From positions 106,710 to 170,709 of the forward strand of contig BDSL01000153.1 in the NCBI GenBank assembly GCA_003116995.1: 64,000 bases of DNA, read 5' to 3'. Positions within the stretch are counted from its first letter, which is position 1. The number at the start of each line of letters is the position of its first letter. Shown in pieces: positions 22,827 to 35,654 of the stretch. The notes beneath the pieces are model-generated. The model made no database searches. It saw only the letters and a list, made by a program, of their open reading frames with translations, and was not told the origin of the DNA. The translations under genes and the position numbers were made by a program. This stretch comes from Yamagishiella unicocca. Lineage: Eukaryota > Chlorophyta > Chlorophyceae > Chlamydomonadales > Volvocaceae.

Positions 22827-22831
22827 TGTAA
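22827..22831 (+). terminator. TGTAA poly-A-type signal
   Basis: First TGTAA after the OPR stop, 312 bp downstream. TGTAA is the usual volvocine nuclear poly-A signal. It also argues that the ATG at 22838 is not the start of the next gene. Confidence 0.5.
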
Positions 22832-23173
22832 ATCGCCATGCTTATCACCATGTCCCGCCCGAATTGGTTACGTTATGTACGACATGGCTGCCAGCGTGGC
22901 AAAGAATCCCCCCGATTCATACTAAAACAAGTGCGCCCAAAGGTCTTCACCCTCGCGATCATTGCTAAGCTTAAACAGTGCCAGCACGAGTCCTACGTGG
23001 GTAGCTCGCGAGTTCAAACGTCATATTTTCGCGGTGAAGGGGCGCGAACAAGCGGGAGTTTTCGTCGAAAGGAAGGTTACGCGCTATCAGCTTCACCACA
23101 CGCCTCCCTGACCCCCTTCGTCACCTCGCAAAGTCACGCATTCCAGGCAGCCAAGCCCCTGCCGCCGGTAGAA

Positions 23174-25828
23174 ATGCCGGCGTCCCGGCTAGCCATCCTG
23201 CTGCTTCACCTCCTTCCCCTCCTTCAACACCTCAAGCCTGCCGAGTCAAGCGGCAGCTGCGGCAATCCAACGACCTCATGTGGCGGCGCGCACGCGCGCT
23301 GGGATGTCGGGAGCTCGCAGGTGCCACAAGCGCATGCGCTCGCCGCGTGCAGCCCGATGGACACCGGCAGCGCGCCGTTTCCCTTCTGGATCTTCGCCTA
23401 CACCGTCCTTTTGTTCGCCGCGACCGCTCTAGCGGTGGCGCTCCTGATGCCTCCTCATGACCACGAAGCCGATGTGCCGCAGCACTGGACTGCCGCTGCT
23501 GCGCCCCGCTTCTCGCCGCGCCCACGCAACGACGCCCCGCCCGCGACCCCAGGCTCCAGCAGCCACTCCGCGGTCCCCGCCTTCGCAGCGAGTGAGCGCC
23601 GCGGCGAAGGCCACGTACTTCGGCGCATCTCCTCCTCGTCGACCCACGGGTCGGCCGGCGCACTCGATGCCCTCTGCGACGCCCGAGCTGAACAACAGCA
23701 GCTGCGGCAGGCGGTTGACCGGCAACGCATGTCCTTCCGCAACCGCCAGCAGCAGCAGCAGCAACAGCCCCGCGTGAGGCAGCCGCGGACATGGGACTCC
23801 GAGGCCCCGCAGTCGTCGTTCCTCCCACCACGCACAATGAGCGAGGGTTCTACGGCCATCCTGAGGACGCTGATGCTTCTGGAACCCAACGCCACTGGCG
23901 CCCCCCGCCAACAGCCCCCCAGCCGCCTTGGCGGGAGCCGCAGCGGAGGCGGCGACGACGGCGGCCGCAGCCCCCAGCCCCTTCCCACCCCGCCTGCGGC
24001 CGCCAGCCACGGCGAGCGACTGGCGCCCCTGCCGACCTGGGGCGGCGAGACCTTCGGAGGAGATCCGCTCGGCCTGATGTCGCCGTACTGTACGACATCT
24101 ACACCGCTGCCAGCGCCGCCGCCGCCGCCGTGTTCCGCTGTGCTTGCGCCGCCGTCAGAAGCCGCTTGCGCCAATGCCGACGGCTCTTCCTGCGGCTCCG
24201 ACGGCCCCGGCGGCTCCGTCGGCAAGTACAAGTACACGTACCCATGCGCGGAGCGACCCACGATGCCGCCAACCAGCCGCGACCCACATCCGCGCTCCGG
24301 CAGCGGCGACGTCGGCCTCGGCGGCCCTGGCGGCGGCGCGGCGGGGGCGCCCTGGCTGGCACGTTGTGTGTCGGAGGGCGGCGCGCTGGGCTGGGGCAGC
24401 TGGGGTGGCGACGGCGGCGCCCTGGCCCCGACTTCCACCGCCCAGATGTCGCGGGGTCAGTACCAGCAACACGCGCAGGCGCAGATGCGCGCGTCGCAGC
24501 TGCAGCAGCAGCAGCAGCAGCTGCGGCAGCAGCAGCTGGTGCGGAACTACCAGACGAAGCAGCTGCGCTGCCAAATGCGGCTGCACCACAGTCCATCGCT
24601 AGCCGCAGCCTCGGCCCTGCCCTCGTCGCGGCCGCTGATGCTGCACTCCCCCGGGTGGTCCGTCATGGCGCCCACCACGCCGCAGTTCGCTCCGTACATT
24701 CCGTACGGCAATTCGCAGCCCCTGCCCCAGCAGCTGTACCAGCTGCCGCTGCAGTCGCTGCAGGCACTGCAGGCCGTCGGGCTGCCGGTGCGGGCGGCGA
24801 GTGTCGGGCGGGGCTGCCTGGCCCGTCAGGCCAGTGTGCGGCCCGCCACCATACCTGAGGAGGAGCTGGAGGACCCCGTGGTGAGAGCGTGTGGCGTGTG
24901 GTGGGGTGTGGGTGAGTGAGTGGGTCGACGGACCCACGGGTCTGCGGGTGGCAGGGGGGAGGCAGGCCAAAGTTGGGACAAACAGCGGGACCTGCAGGGG
25001 CCTTCTTGCCGGTAGCTGACCCAAATTGGCCATACCATAGAAGAAGAGGCGGCGTGCGGGGGAAGGTGGGTATCAGGAAGTTGCGAGAGCCCTCAAAAGC
25101 TGGGATATGCATGCCGCTAGGAGTGTCGGGTCAGAAGGGTAGGTCAGGACATGCGCACCCCTCTGCCTCCGTTCCTTTCCTACAAAGCGTCGTGGCTAGA
25201 TCCTGCTGGTTGCCCCCCCTCGAACTCCTGACTTAGGCACCTTGTCTTCCTTCTCGCGATGTGCCGTACAACCCTTTTCGCACATGCCGTACAATGCCCG
25301 TCGCAGGACCTCTCCGCCGCAACCTCCGTGGCCACCGCCCTGGACGAGTTCTCCGAGCTGCCGCACGTGCTGAGCGCCGCTCGCAGCATTGCCGCCCCAC
25401 CCGCCACCGCCTCCGTTGAGGCAGCCGGGGCTGCCTCAACGTCTCCGGGCGGCGGCGGCGGTGGCGGCGGCGGCGGCGGCGGCTCGGCTGGCTCCGCCAC
25501 GCTTCACCCCGCCATGGACAGCATGGACGAAGCCCTCTTCTCGCCGCTGCGCACCAGCGACCTCAGCCGCGTCGCCGCCGACGCCAGCTGCTCGTCCAAC
25601 AGCGGCGCCTCCCTGCTCTGCTCGTCCAAGCTGTCGTCCGGCAGCGGATCGACCAGGAGCCCTCACAACGCAGCCGCCGCTGCCGGCGGAGGCTGCGGGG
25701 TTGCCGCATTGGAGCTAGTAGGGTATGCCACCAGCGTCCAGATGGTCCACCCCGCTGCCGCCGCTGGCCCCGCCGTTGACTCCAGCGATGACGACGCCCT
25801 GGCATCGGCGGCGCCGGACGTCACCTCG

Positions 25829-25866
<38 letters not shown>

Positions 25867-28800
25867 CGTCCCGAGGATCTGCAAGGAGGTGGATCTGGAT
25901 CTTGTCACTGGGGATTGGTCGCCCTTCCTGGGCCTGGGCGCCGGCGGTGACGAGGCCGCTGCTGCTTGCGCTGCTGCCGCCGCTGCCGGCCGCGTATTGG
26001 GCACCAACGGGGACGAGGACGCTATGCTGGGACACCCGCAGCGTGCACCGGTCGTCCGGGCGCAGGCAAGTTTCGGGAGTTACGAGGGCCAGGGAGGGCC
26101 AGGGAGGGCCAGGGAGGGCCAGGGAGGGCCAGGGAGGGCCAGGGAGGGCCAGGGAGGGCCAGGGAGGGCCAGGGAGGGCCAGGTGGGTGAGAGGGGAAAC
26201 CCGGGGGAGAAGGGGAGTCTGGAGGTGCGGCCCGGGGAGAGCTGCTGCCTGTGCTGCTGCCTGGGGCCCGGCTTCCGGGTCGCCATGGGGGCGGGTGCTG
26301 ACGGCGGCATATCGTAGGCCCTGCTTTCGTCCCACAGCGTACATGCTGGATCCGGTATTCCAGGATTTCGAGGCAAGCTGGCAAAATCCTGACGCCCAGT
26401 GTGCCCTCGGGTACCGGTATCCGCAGGAACACCCCTCCCCCTGGTCAACGGTGGCCGCACCGCTGGGAGCCGCCGCCGCCGCCGCCACCGTCGAGGTCAC
26501 CAGCGACGCCGACGCTGCCGACTGCGACGCCGCCGTCCAGGAGGTCACGTCGCCGCTGGCCCGCGCCTTGACCACCCAGCGGCGCCGCCCGGAGATGCCG
26601 TGCAACCCCGACGTGGCGAGCCCCGACGTCGCCTGTCCCGGCCCGGAGCTCTACCGCGGCTGGAGCACGTGCGGAGGGCCCTTCACTGCGGGCGCGGCTG
26701 CCGCGGCCGCCGCAGCCGCAGCCGCAGCCGCGGGCGCCTTCGCCGCCGGCAGCTGCACACCCACCCCAGCGGCGACGCCGCCGCCGTTGTTCGCCACCGT
26801 AGCTGATGCTGTCCCATTCATCCCCCCCAGCCACGTGTACGGCACCGCTGGGGCGGCTGGTGGCGGCGATGTCGGGGCCGGTGGCGGTCTGGCGCCGATA
26901 GTACCCCGGCTGCAGCCGCTGGCCGGCTGGAGTGAGGTGCAGCAGTCAGCTGCTTCGCGCGCCCACGTGACGGAACCTCCGCTGATGCCGCTGCCGCTGC
27001 CGCTGGGAGCGCACTCCTCGCTGCAGCCGCTTAAGCAGGCTGGTCCCGATGAGGCCCCCCTGGAGCCGTGGGGTCCATCCCCGGAGGACATGCTGGTACA
27101 TCAGCAGGCAGCGCCGTACGATTCGTACTATGGGTATGACGTGATGAACGGCCTGAGCCCATTTGACTGCCAGGTCGGCTTTCAGCAGCTCCAGCAACAG
27201 CAGCAGCGACATCAGCAGCAGCAGCAGCAGCACGAATCAGTCGCGTCATCTGATATGGAAAGTCCGTGGATGTCCGCCATGGCTTTCATGACCGCAGCTG
27301 CACCGCCCCTGGAGCCAACCCAGGGCTTCTACGACCCGCCATGTTTGGACGGCGACGGCGATGTCGGCGATGAGCCGCTGCCGCTGCCCCTTCCTCCCCC
27401 AGCGCCCCTGCTGCGATCATGTAGCGTCCACGCCAACGCCTTCTCGCAGCAGCTGGCGGAGGCATTCCAATCCGCCACGGACACGATGCTGCCATCGGGG
27501 GTCTTCGACCATGGCGATGACGTGTACGGAGGAGGAGGCGGTTTCGGAGGCGGTTTCGGAGGCGGTTTCGGAGGCCGCCACGAGTCGCCGCTGCCTCTCC
27601 TCCCCCGGCACGCCTCCATGCGCTGTACGCACCTGACGTCGGCGCCCTCCTGGGTGGTCGCTCCTTCGCCGTCGTCGTCAGCCGCGGCGATGGGCTATGC
27701 TCCGTCGCCCGCCCAGATGCTGCCCCAGCGGCGCCCCTCATCGCTGCTGCCGTGCCGCCCGCCTCCGGCCGCCCGCCCGAGCCCACAGCGCCTGATTGTT
27801 CAGCAGCAACAACAGCACCAGCAGCACCAGCAGCAACTGGAGCAGCTGGAGCAACAGCTGCAACACGAGAGCCCTAGTCGTGGACAACCGCAAGCCTCCA
27901 CAATCGCGCAATCGGTAGCGCTGCAAGCCAAGAAAACGCCGCCGCCACCCCGGCCGCCGCCGGCGCCACCGCCGCCGGCCGCCGCGCCGCCGCCGTCGAG
28001 CGTCCGCCGCACCCAGTCCGGTTACAACCCTACCTCGCGCGGCGGCGGCGGTGCCGCCTCCGCCGCCTCCGCCGCCTCCGCCGCCGCCACCGCCGCCGCC
28101 GCCTTCGCCGCCGCCGCCGCCGTGGCGCCGCTGAGCGCGGCGCGGCCGCGGCACTCGCGGCGGGCCAGCGGCCTCCTGGCACGTGCTGCAGCGGCCGCCG
28201 CTGCCGCGGGCCCGCCGTCACCTCCCTGGAGCTCCAACTCCTCCTCTCCCCCGTCCTCCCCGTCCTCATCCAGCCACCCTAGTGACAGCGACGAGTACCG
28301 GGATGCGGACGATGACGATGGCGACATGGAGAACCGCGGCCCGGGGGGTGGTGGTGGTGGGGAGGAGGAGGAGGAGGAGGGCGGCGGTAGGATCCCAGGA
28401 GCGCGGCCGCCGCTGCCTGGGTCTCTCAGCACCGGGCTCGGCGGCTGGGGGCTGCACGGGGGCCTGCCCGCAACTGCCGCAAGCACCGTTACGCGCATCG
28501 CCCCGCTGACCGCCCACATCGGCTACTGCGTGGTGCAGCCGGGACCGCTGGCCGATGCCTCCCGCAGCCTGGTGCTGAACCCGCGCTGCAGCCTTGACGG
28601 CGCGCGCGCAGGGGCCGCTGGGTCGGGGTCGGGGCCGGGGGCCGGCGGCGCCGTGCTGCCGTCGCGCAGCGGCTCCGCCGCCAGCTCCCACGGCAGCAGC
28701 ACCACCGGGGTGAGGCCGTCCGCCTCGGGCTCTGCAGGCGGCGCTGGCTACGGCTGCTTCGCCTTGCCTGCAAAGCTCGGCTCGCTGGGGCTGTCGGTGG

Positions 28801-31800
28801 GAGGGCTCACTAAAGAGGCCCAGCAGCAGCAGCAGGAGCAGCCCAAACAGCGGACGCTGGGTCTCCTGGAGCGTTCCGTGTCGCTGGTGTCGCGACCTGA
28901 CGCGAAGCGACCGCCTCAGCCAGCGGAACTGCGGCCGCCGCCGCCGCCACAGAAGGGGGCGGAGGGTGAGGGGGCGGAGGGTGAGGGGGCGGAGGGTGAG
29001 GGGGCGGAGGGTGAGGGGGCGGAGGGTGAGGGGGCGGAGGCGCCACAGACTCTCCAGAACCCGCTGCCGTGGCTGCAGCAGCAGCTGCCCGTGCGGGCGC
29101 TGCTGCAGCCGTGCTCGGGCTGGTGGCGGCAACCGTCAGCTGCCTCGGACGATATCACCTGCGTGCGGCGGGGGGCTGAGGGCGCGGCGGCGCGTGATGG
29201 TGCCGACCGTGGCGGCGGCGGCGCGGTTGACGGCGGCCAAGCAGAGTACGACGACGACGACGGCGGCGGCGGCGGCAAGCGCTACGGCGGTGGTGCTGGG
29301 GACCCAGCTGCCCTGCCGCCCACGGTTGTGCGATCATCGGCGCAGGAGCGGGGTGGCGACAAGGCCCCGTCACGGGGCTCGCGCCGGATGGGTGCTGCGT
29401 GTGAGGTGCTGGCCGCCGCCGTGACCTCCGCAGCGGCCGCGTCGGATACGGCCGTGGTCGCTGCCAGCCCGCAGCAGCAGGCCATGGCGGGTGAGGGTGC
29501 CGGCGGGACTGCGCACTCGCCCTGCCCCGAATCCCGGCTGCTGCTACTACCGCCGCGCGAGGGGGGATCACGCGGCGGCGACAGTGGCGGCGGCGGGGGC
29601 GGCGGCGGCGGTGGCGGCGGCGGTGGCGGCGGCGGGGGGGGCGGGGGCCTGGGCCCGGCCGCCGCCGACGCCGGCGCAACCGCTTCGAGGCACCTGACGC
29701 TGCTGGGCAGCAGTACGGCAACTTCGCTGACGGGCGGTGCCGTCGGCAGCGCTGCCGCCGCTGCCGCCACTTCACTCGCCGCCATGTCATCGCGCCCGGG
29801 AGCTACAGCCGCTGCTACTGCTACTGTTGCTACTACTGCTACTGCTGCAGCAACTACTGTTGCTGCTGCTACTACTGCTGCCGCTGCCGCTGCTGTTGCT
29901 GCCCATGCTGCGGCCGTGGCAGTCGCGACGTCGGCAGCGCCACTGGCATCCGGCCTGCTCGCCGCGACGGCACCTAGCCGCCAGGGCGACGAGGCAGCTG
30001 CCCCAGTGCCGACTCGCCGTCTCGCAGGCGCTGGCGGCGGCTGCAGCCTGAGCCTAGTGCGGCACCCTGAGGGCCAGGTGGCGCTCTCGCTGGCTCCGCC
30101 GCTGTACCGGTCCAGGCTGCGCAGCCGGGTGGTCAGCATCAAGGTGACTCAGGGCAACGCGGGCAGGGGGGGCGGGGAGGGGTGGCTTAGGCGGTAGTCG
30201 CCCTGTGAGCTTTGTACGGTTCGTGACGGAGCGCTGGGGGCTGGCACATGAAATGACAGAGCGGGGCGGGGGGGGGGGGCTGGCACATGACGTGACAGGG
30301 CGGGGCGGCGGGGTACGTGTTGGTGTGTTTTGCGTGGCTGTTCCCTGTGTTTTACTGGGCGGGGTTGGAGCATGGCTGCGTCCCTGGCGCCCCACACCCA
30401 CCCGCCTCGGGCCCCGCTGCTCTGCCGTCCGCTCCCGCCCTGTGTATATTTCAAGTACCAACCTTCACGCCCCCGCCTCGCCCCCGTCCTTTCCAACCGC
30501 CCAGATCAACGCGCACTCGCCAGCTTCCCGCGCCGCCGGGGTCGCCCTAGCCACGGCCGCCACCCACACCGCCCTCCGCCTGGTCGCCGGTCCCGCCACC
30601 CCGGCAGCCGCCACCCCGGCAGCCGCCACCCCGGCAGCCGCCACCCCGGCAGCCGCCGCCGCGGCCTCCCCCGCCGCCCCAGCTGCCCCGTCCACGCCAT
30701 CTCACCACGTCCCCCGGGCGCCCTGGGCTGCAGCCCTCGCCTCCGCTACCCCGCTGCCAGCCGCACACCCCGCTGCCGTTGCAGCTCCAGCTGGCGAGGC
30801 GCAACACGCCGGCAGCCCGGCAGCTGCCGCCCCCAGGGGCGCTGCCGCGCTGCCGGCGGCGCTGGCGGTGGCCAGCTCCCTAGTCGTCCCCGGGTGCCTG
30901 CAGCTCATCACCTGGTGCCGCTTCGCTCCGCCTGCCGCCAGTGCCACCACCACCACCGCCACCACCACCGCCGCCACCGGAACCATCACCGCCCCGCCGC
31001 CAGGCGACAGCGGCGGCAGCAGCGGCGGTGGTTCCGGTGGCGGCTTCGGAGCCGCGCTGGCCTCGCACCTCTTGCGCTCCCTCAGCGACTGGGCGACTGA
31101 GGCGGGGGTGGGGCAGCTGGGGCGGGGGGGGCCGTGTGGGCTGGTGGTGGTGCACGAACCCGGTGCGGGCGGCGGCGTGTTCTCACCGACGTCGGGTCCG
31201 GACGGCGGCGGCGGCGGCGGCGGCAGTGTGCTCTCCGGCTTCGGCGCTGATGCGACGGACGCGGCGGCGGCGGGTGGCGGCTTCGCGTTCGTGGAGCCCG
31301 CGTGCTTTGCGGTTGGGGGGGAGCTCAACTTGGTGAGGAAGGGTGGTGGCGGTGGTGGTGGTGGTGGAGGTGGTGGTGGGTTTGGCGGTGTAGCGCATTT
31401 AGGATCGGTGTCCCGGGTGCAGGTGCGGGTGCAGGTGCGGGTGAAGCCCCTCCGGGTCCATGCGGTATCGGACGTGGCGTCGGGGAGGGGGCGGGCTGGG
31501 TCAGGTGCCCGGGTGGCTGAGCTGTGGATGGGCCGGGGTATGCTCGCAGGCGGCCGGGCGGATGCATGGGGTCCCTGCACTGCCCCGCACCGCTTCGAGT
31601 GGCACTACCCATATGTGGCTCTTCCATTTGCCGTTTCGTGGACCTGTTTCACTGCCTGCCCTGCACCAGGTGTCGATGGTCGTGCCCCCGGGCCGCTCCC
31701 TCGCGCCCCTAGTTTTCAAAGGGCAAAAAACCCTAAAACCCTTCCCCCGCCCGACTCGCTTTCCCGTGCCTCCCGCACCGCCAGTGGCTCCAACTGGACA

Positions 31801-34800
31801 GCGCCGCTCTCCCCAGCGGCTACGGCGGCGACCTGCTGCGCCTGTGCGCCGCGCACCCCTCCTCGCCGCGGCTGGCGGCGGTGCGGGTGGTGGCGGTGAC
31901 CTCGGGCGGGGAGCTCCTGGCTGACGAGCTGGTGGCCGTGTGCCCGCAGCAGATGATCGTCAAGTGAGTGATGAGCCGCGCTGCCGTGCACTGCGCTGCG
32001 CCTCACTGCGCTGCATTGCACTGTGCTACGATGTGCGTGCTGAGGTGTTGCACAACCACGCGGGCGTGCACAGCACGCACCCGAGGGCCCCCTCCGGGTG
32101 CACCCGAGGGGCACCTCCGGGTGCACCCGGGGGCCCCCCATCGCAGCCGCCTGATCCCCTCCCCCGCCTCGCCCACCAGACCAAGCAATTCCTCCCCGCA
32201 CCTCCCTGACTGCAGGCTGCACCTCCCAGCTGGAACAGCCCCCCCAGGCGGCCTCCACGTGTTTGCCCTCAGCCATGCAAACCCGCACCCCCCGCCGCCC
32301 GAGCCGGCGGCACCGGACCAGCACCCACCCTGGCAAGAGCGGCGCAGCCCCGGCCCCAGCCCCAGCCCCGGCCCCAGCCCCAGCCCCACCTCTCGCCCGG
32401 GTCCCATGTCCGGGCTGCTGCTGGGCCGGGCCACGGTACTGGCTGCCGCCGACGGGCGCCTGGTTTCGGAGGTGGCGGCCATGTACGGCAGCTGCGTGGA
32501 GCACTACCTCGCGCTGCTGGCGGCAGCCGAGGCTGGAGGGCCCCAGGCGCCGCCGGAGGACGCGGCGGTGGCGCCTGGCGGCGCTGCTGCCGCCGTGGTG
32601 GGGCTGCGGGGCTTGCCTCTGTCGTCAGACTTGTGTGGCGGCGGCGCGGACGCCAACGGACGCAGTGGCGACGGCGGCGAGAGCGACGGCTCCAGGGAGC
32701 TGAATGAAGCCCCTGCCGGCGAGGAAGGCTACCCCCACCCCTACCCCTACAACCCTGGGTTTGAGATGCAGGGCGACGATCGTACGAAGCGCACAACGGC
32801 GCCGGTCTCGCCGCCGTACATAAACGCAGCGATTTCGCGCTTGCTGCCGCGCGCTTGGGGGTCGGCCGTCCCTGGAGCCACCGGCGCTCCAGCAGCCGCA
32901 GCCGCAGCAGCCGCGGCTGCAGTGTCCCTGTCTTGGCAGCGGCACCTGCAGCCCTTCGTCGCGGACCTGGACTTCCTGCTGGGGGCATTCGACGACTGCA
33001 CGGCTGCTGTCGCCACCGCCTGCGGTAGCGCCGGATGCAAAGCCCGGGAAGAATCGCACCACCGGTGCCCGCTCCAGCAGCAGCAGCAGCAGCAGCAGCA
33101 GCGTAAAACATCTGAGCTGGGCGCGGTTGCAGCCGCCTTAGCCCCCGTTGCGATGGCGCCATCCCCCGTGCAGGACTGGGTGGACGTGGCAATGCAGGTG
33201 GTGCAGTTCAGCGACCGGCAGGGCATGCCAGCGGCGGCCGCGCTGGTGAGCGGCTTGGTGTTTGCCATACAGGAGCAGCAGCAACAACAACAACAACAGC
33301 AGCAGACGCAGACGCAGACGCAGTTTCTGCAGCGGCCGGGTGCGGACGGCCGCACCGTCGACCCACCTGCGACGAGCCACGGCTCCTGTGCACGTGACCT
33401 GATCGGAGACGGCGGCAACGACGGCGACGATGGCGACGACGACGACGACGGTAACACACCCGCACGCCACGCGTACCTCGTCTCGCCGCCGCCGCTGCCG
33501 CCGCCGCCGCCGCCGTCATTGCAGCCGGTGCGGCCCACGCGGCAGCAGCACCAGAAGCCGCCGAGCAGCCTCGTGCAGTTCAAGTACGGCAAATGGAGCT
33601 GCAGCACTTTCTACCAGCCGCCATCAGCAGTAGCAGCTACCGGTGCTGCGGTCACCGCCGCCGCCGGCTTCCTCAGCAGTGAGGTCCACGCGGACGCGAC
33701 GGCAGACGCCTCCGCCACCGCCGCCTGGTCAGGCGCCTCAGCCTGGTCTCCCGGTCCTGCCGCTGCGCCCACTGGCATCCGCGGAGTGACCTGCAATGCG
33801 AGTCCGGAGCACCCGCCGTCTGGGGTGACCGCCGCCGCCGCCGCTGCCGCCGCCGCAGCAGCAGCAGCGGCAGCAGCAGCAATGCGCTCTTCGGAATATG
33901 TGCACTGCCTTACAGCCGGTAAGGACGCCGACGCCGACGCCGACGACGCTGCCGCGGCGCAGAGCATGGCGCCGGTGCAAGGCGGCAGCAAGCGGCCGCT
34001 GCTCAGGCGGGCAGCGACGCTGGCAGCGGCGCCGCAGCAGCAGCATCTGCCGCTGCTGCGCACGGAAGCCGGAGGTAAGGAGAACAGGGTGCCAGGCGTC
34101 AATGGCGTCGTTGCTGCCGACGGCAACAGCAGTGGTGGCGTTGGCGGGGATTCCGATGCTGGTGCTGCCACTGGCGGCGGCGGTGCGGCCAAGCAGCTGC
34201 GCAGCCGCGATCGTCGAGCTAGCCTCCCCGCTGGCTACTGGACGATGCGGATGACAACGCCGGCGGCGCCGCCGCCGCCGGCACGGCCAAAGCAACCGGA
34301 CCACCCTCCCCTGGAGCAGCATTTGGCGGGCGGGCAGCGCCCGTTCGGCGCGGCCCGGCGGCCCATTGCGCTGGAGGCCGCGAGTGAGTGGCGCGGCTTG
34401 CTGGCGCCCGGAGGAAGGTATTACGGAGGTGGCTGCAGCGACGGCGGCACTGGCAGTAGCTGCGGCGTCCGCGACGATGGCAAAGCCGGCGGCGGAGGCT
34501 GTGCCTGGGGTGGTGGAACACACTGGGCCGCTGCGGCCGCGACGGGGTCAGTGGCTGCGGCGATGACGGAGGGCGGGGCCGCAGGGGAGGGGTGCGGTGT
34601 GCGCGGACGCTGCCGCCGGCGGTGGTATTGGTGGTGCGCGGGTGGGGCTGTGCTGGTCGCGGCTGCGCTGGCCGTGGGCGGTGGCTTGGCGGCGGTAGCG
34701 GCAGCGGGTGGCGCGCTGGGGGCCCTGGCGATGGCAGGGATGGCGGGCAAGGTAGGTAGGCGACTGGGTGGGCATTCGCGAAGGGGCTATGGATGCGACA

Positions 34801-34817
34801 GCGGCGGACAGAGGTAG
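23174..34817 (+). CDS. giant low-complexity protein with an SPL/SBP-type C-terminal region
   Basis: Exons 23174-24880, 25307-26186, 26338-30143, 30505-31332, optional 31670-31711, 31785-31963 and 32216-34817 join in phase to about 3,347 residues. I chose the ATG at 23174 because the earlier ATG follows the previous gene's poly-A signal. The N-terminus is signal-peptide-like (MPASRLAILLLHLLPLL), with a membrane segment at 71-94 (WIFAYTVLLFAATALAVALL). Then come about 2,000 residues rich in Gln, Ala, Gly and Pro. From exon 3's end the order VVSIK..., LVVPGCLQLITWCRF, HLLRSLSDW, FVEPACFAVGGELNL, LLADELVAVCP, LPAGTAPPGGLHVFAL, VSEVAAM, MQVVQFSDRQGMPAAAALV and a C-terminal membrane segment near 3290-3310 parallels large plant SPL proteins (..RPGC.., ..VSP.AV..G.., ..FVEVE.., ..FLL...., TM). 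The parallel is inference from memory. No SBP zinc finger is visible. The frame could instead splice at 34751 into 35005-35161. A two-gene interpretation cannot be excluded. Confidence 0.5.
26086..26182. repeat. 10-bp tandem repeat at an exon-intron border
   Basis: About 9-10 copies of AGGGAGGGCC at the end of exon 2 of the giant gene. With the phase-compatible donor at 26187 it is translated (EGQGGPGRAR repeats). A GC-type donor at 26066 (CAG|GCAAGT) would make it intronic but breaks the phase. Confidence 0.9.
28955..29040. repeat. 15-bp in-frame coding repeat
   Basis: Five to six copies of GGGGGCGGAGGGTGA, encoding GAEGE repeats inside exon 3 of the giant gene. A related in-frame 12-bp repeat (GGFG) lies at about 27530-27575, and a 15-bp ATPAA repeat at about 30597-30657. 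Confidence 0.9.
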
Positions 34818-35374
34818 GTGCGGAATGGCGACCCGCAGGGGGGGCGTGCAGGAGTGGAGGTTATGACGGGGGAGTGACACAAGGCGCGCGGGGTGCCGGG
34901 CTGTTGCCGGTAGGCGGGAGTGGTAGGTGCGGCTTTAACCGGTAGGGCAGAAACCGGCGGGGGCGAGCGACCCAAACCCAAACCCCTTCCGCGCCCCGCC
35001 GCAGCGCCGCATGGGCCCCCGGCCTGGTGGGCACCTCGGCCTGCACGGAAGTGTCGTACTGCGGGCGCATGGGCCCCCGCGGAAGTGTCGTACTGGGCCT
35101 GCACGGAAGTGTCGTACTGGGCCGCATGGGCCCCCGGCCTGGTGGGCGCGGTGTCGCAGCTAGGCCTGCACGGAAGTGTCGTACTGCGTGCGCATGAAGA
35201 AGATGATACTGCGTTGCAGGGGGAGGGGCGCGGACGCGTGGGGGGAGGGAGGGAGGGAAGGTGGAGGACTTGTGGTCAGAGCGGGCGGCGGCGGCAGGAG
35301 GGGAACCTGTGGGCGAGCGGCGATCGCGAAGGACCGTGGAGGGGGTCGCGAAGGAGGGGGTGCGGGCGCTGTAA
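34818..35374 (+). other. 3' region of the giant gene with degenerate repeat
   Basis: Copies of a unit containing GGAAGTGTCGTACTG recur between 35047 and 35186, interspersed with GCATGGGCCCCCGGCCTGG. The segment 35005-35161 could be a terminal exon. A TGTAA at 35370-35374 is the likely poly-A signal. Confidence 0.5.
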
Positions 35375-35610
35375 TATTATCATGGCTGCTGCTGGGTACG
35401 GCAAGTGTGGGGATAGCGCCCGGCAAGCCACGTTGCTGCTGCTGTTGCTGCTGCTGTTGCTGCGCCGTATTGCAGTCCGCTGGTGCGCCCGGCTCATGCT
35501 AGGTCTGCGCCAGGCCGTCCGGGCCAAACCGTAGGATTTAAACATATGCGGGCTTCTAAACGTCACGTGGTAGTATTACTAATGCATCGGCGCGAGGCTG
35601 GAGCAAGGTG

Positions 35611-35654
<44 letters not shown>

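Noticed and set aside
22838..23173. Upstream start for the giant gene
   Set aside because: The ATG at 22838 lies seven bases past the OPR gene's poly-A signal. The ATG at 23174 gives a better signal-like N-terminus.
25439..25490. SBP zinc finger in the giant gene
   Set aside because: I looked for the C/H pattern of the SBP domain across 22.8-35.2 kb in all frames and found none.
28021..28180. Poly-Ala frames as separate genes
   Set aside because: Shadows of the giant gene's exon 3 in other frames and on the opposite strand.
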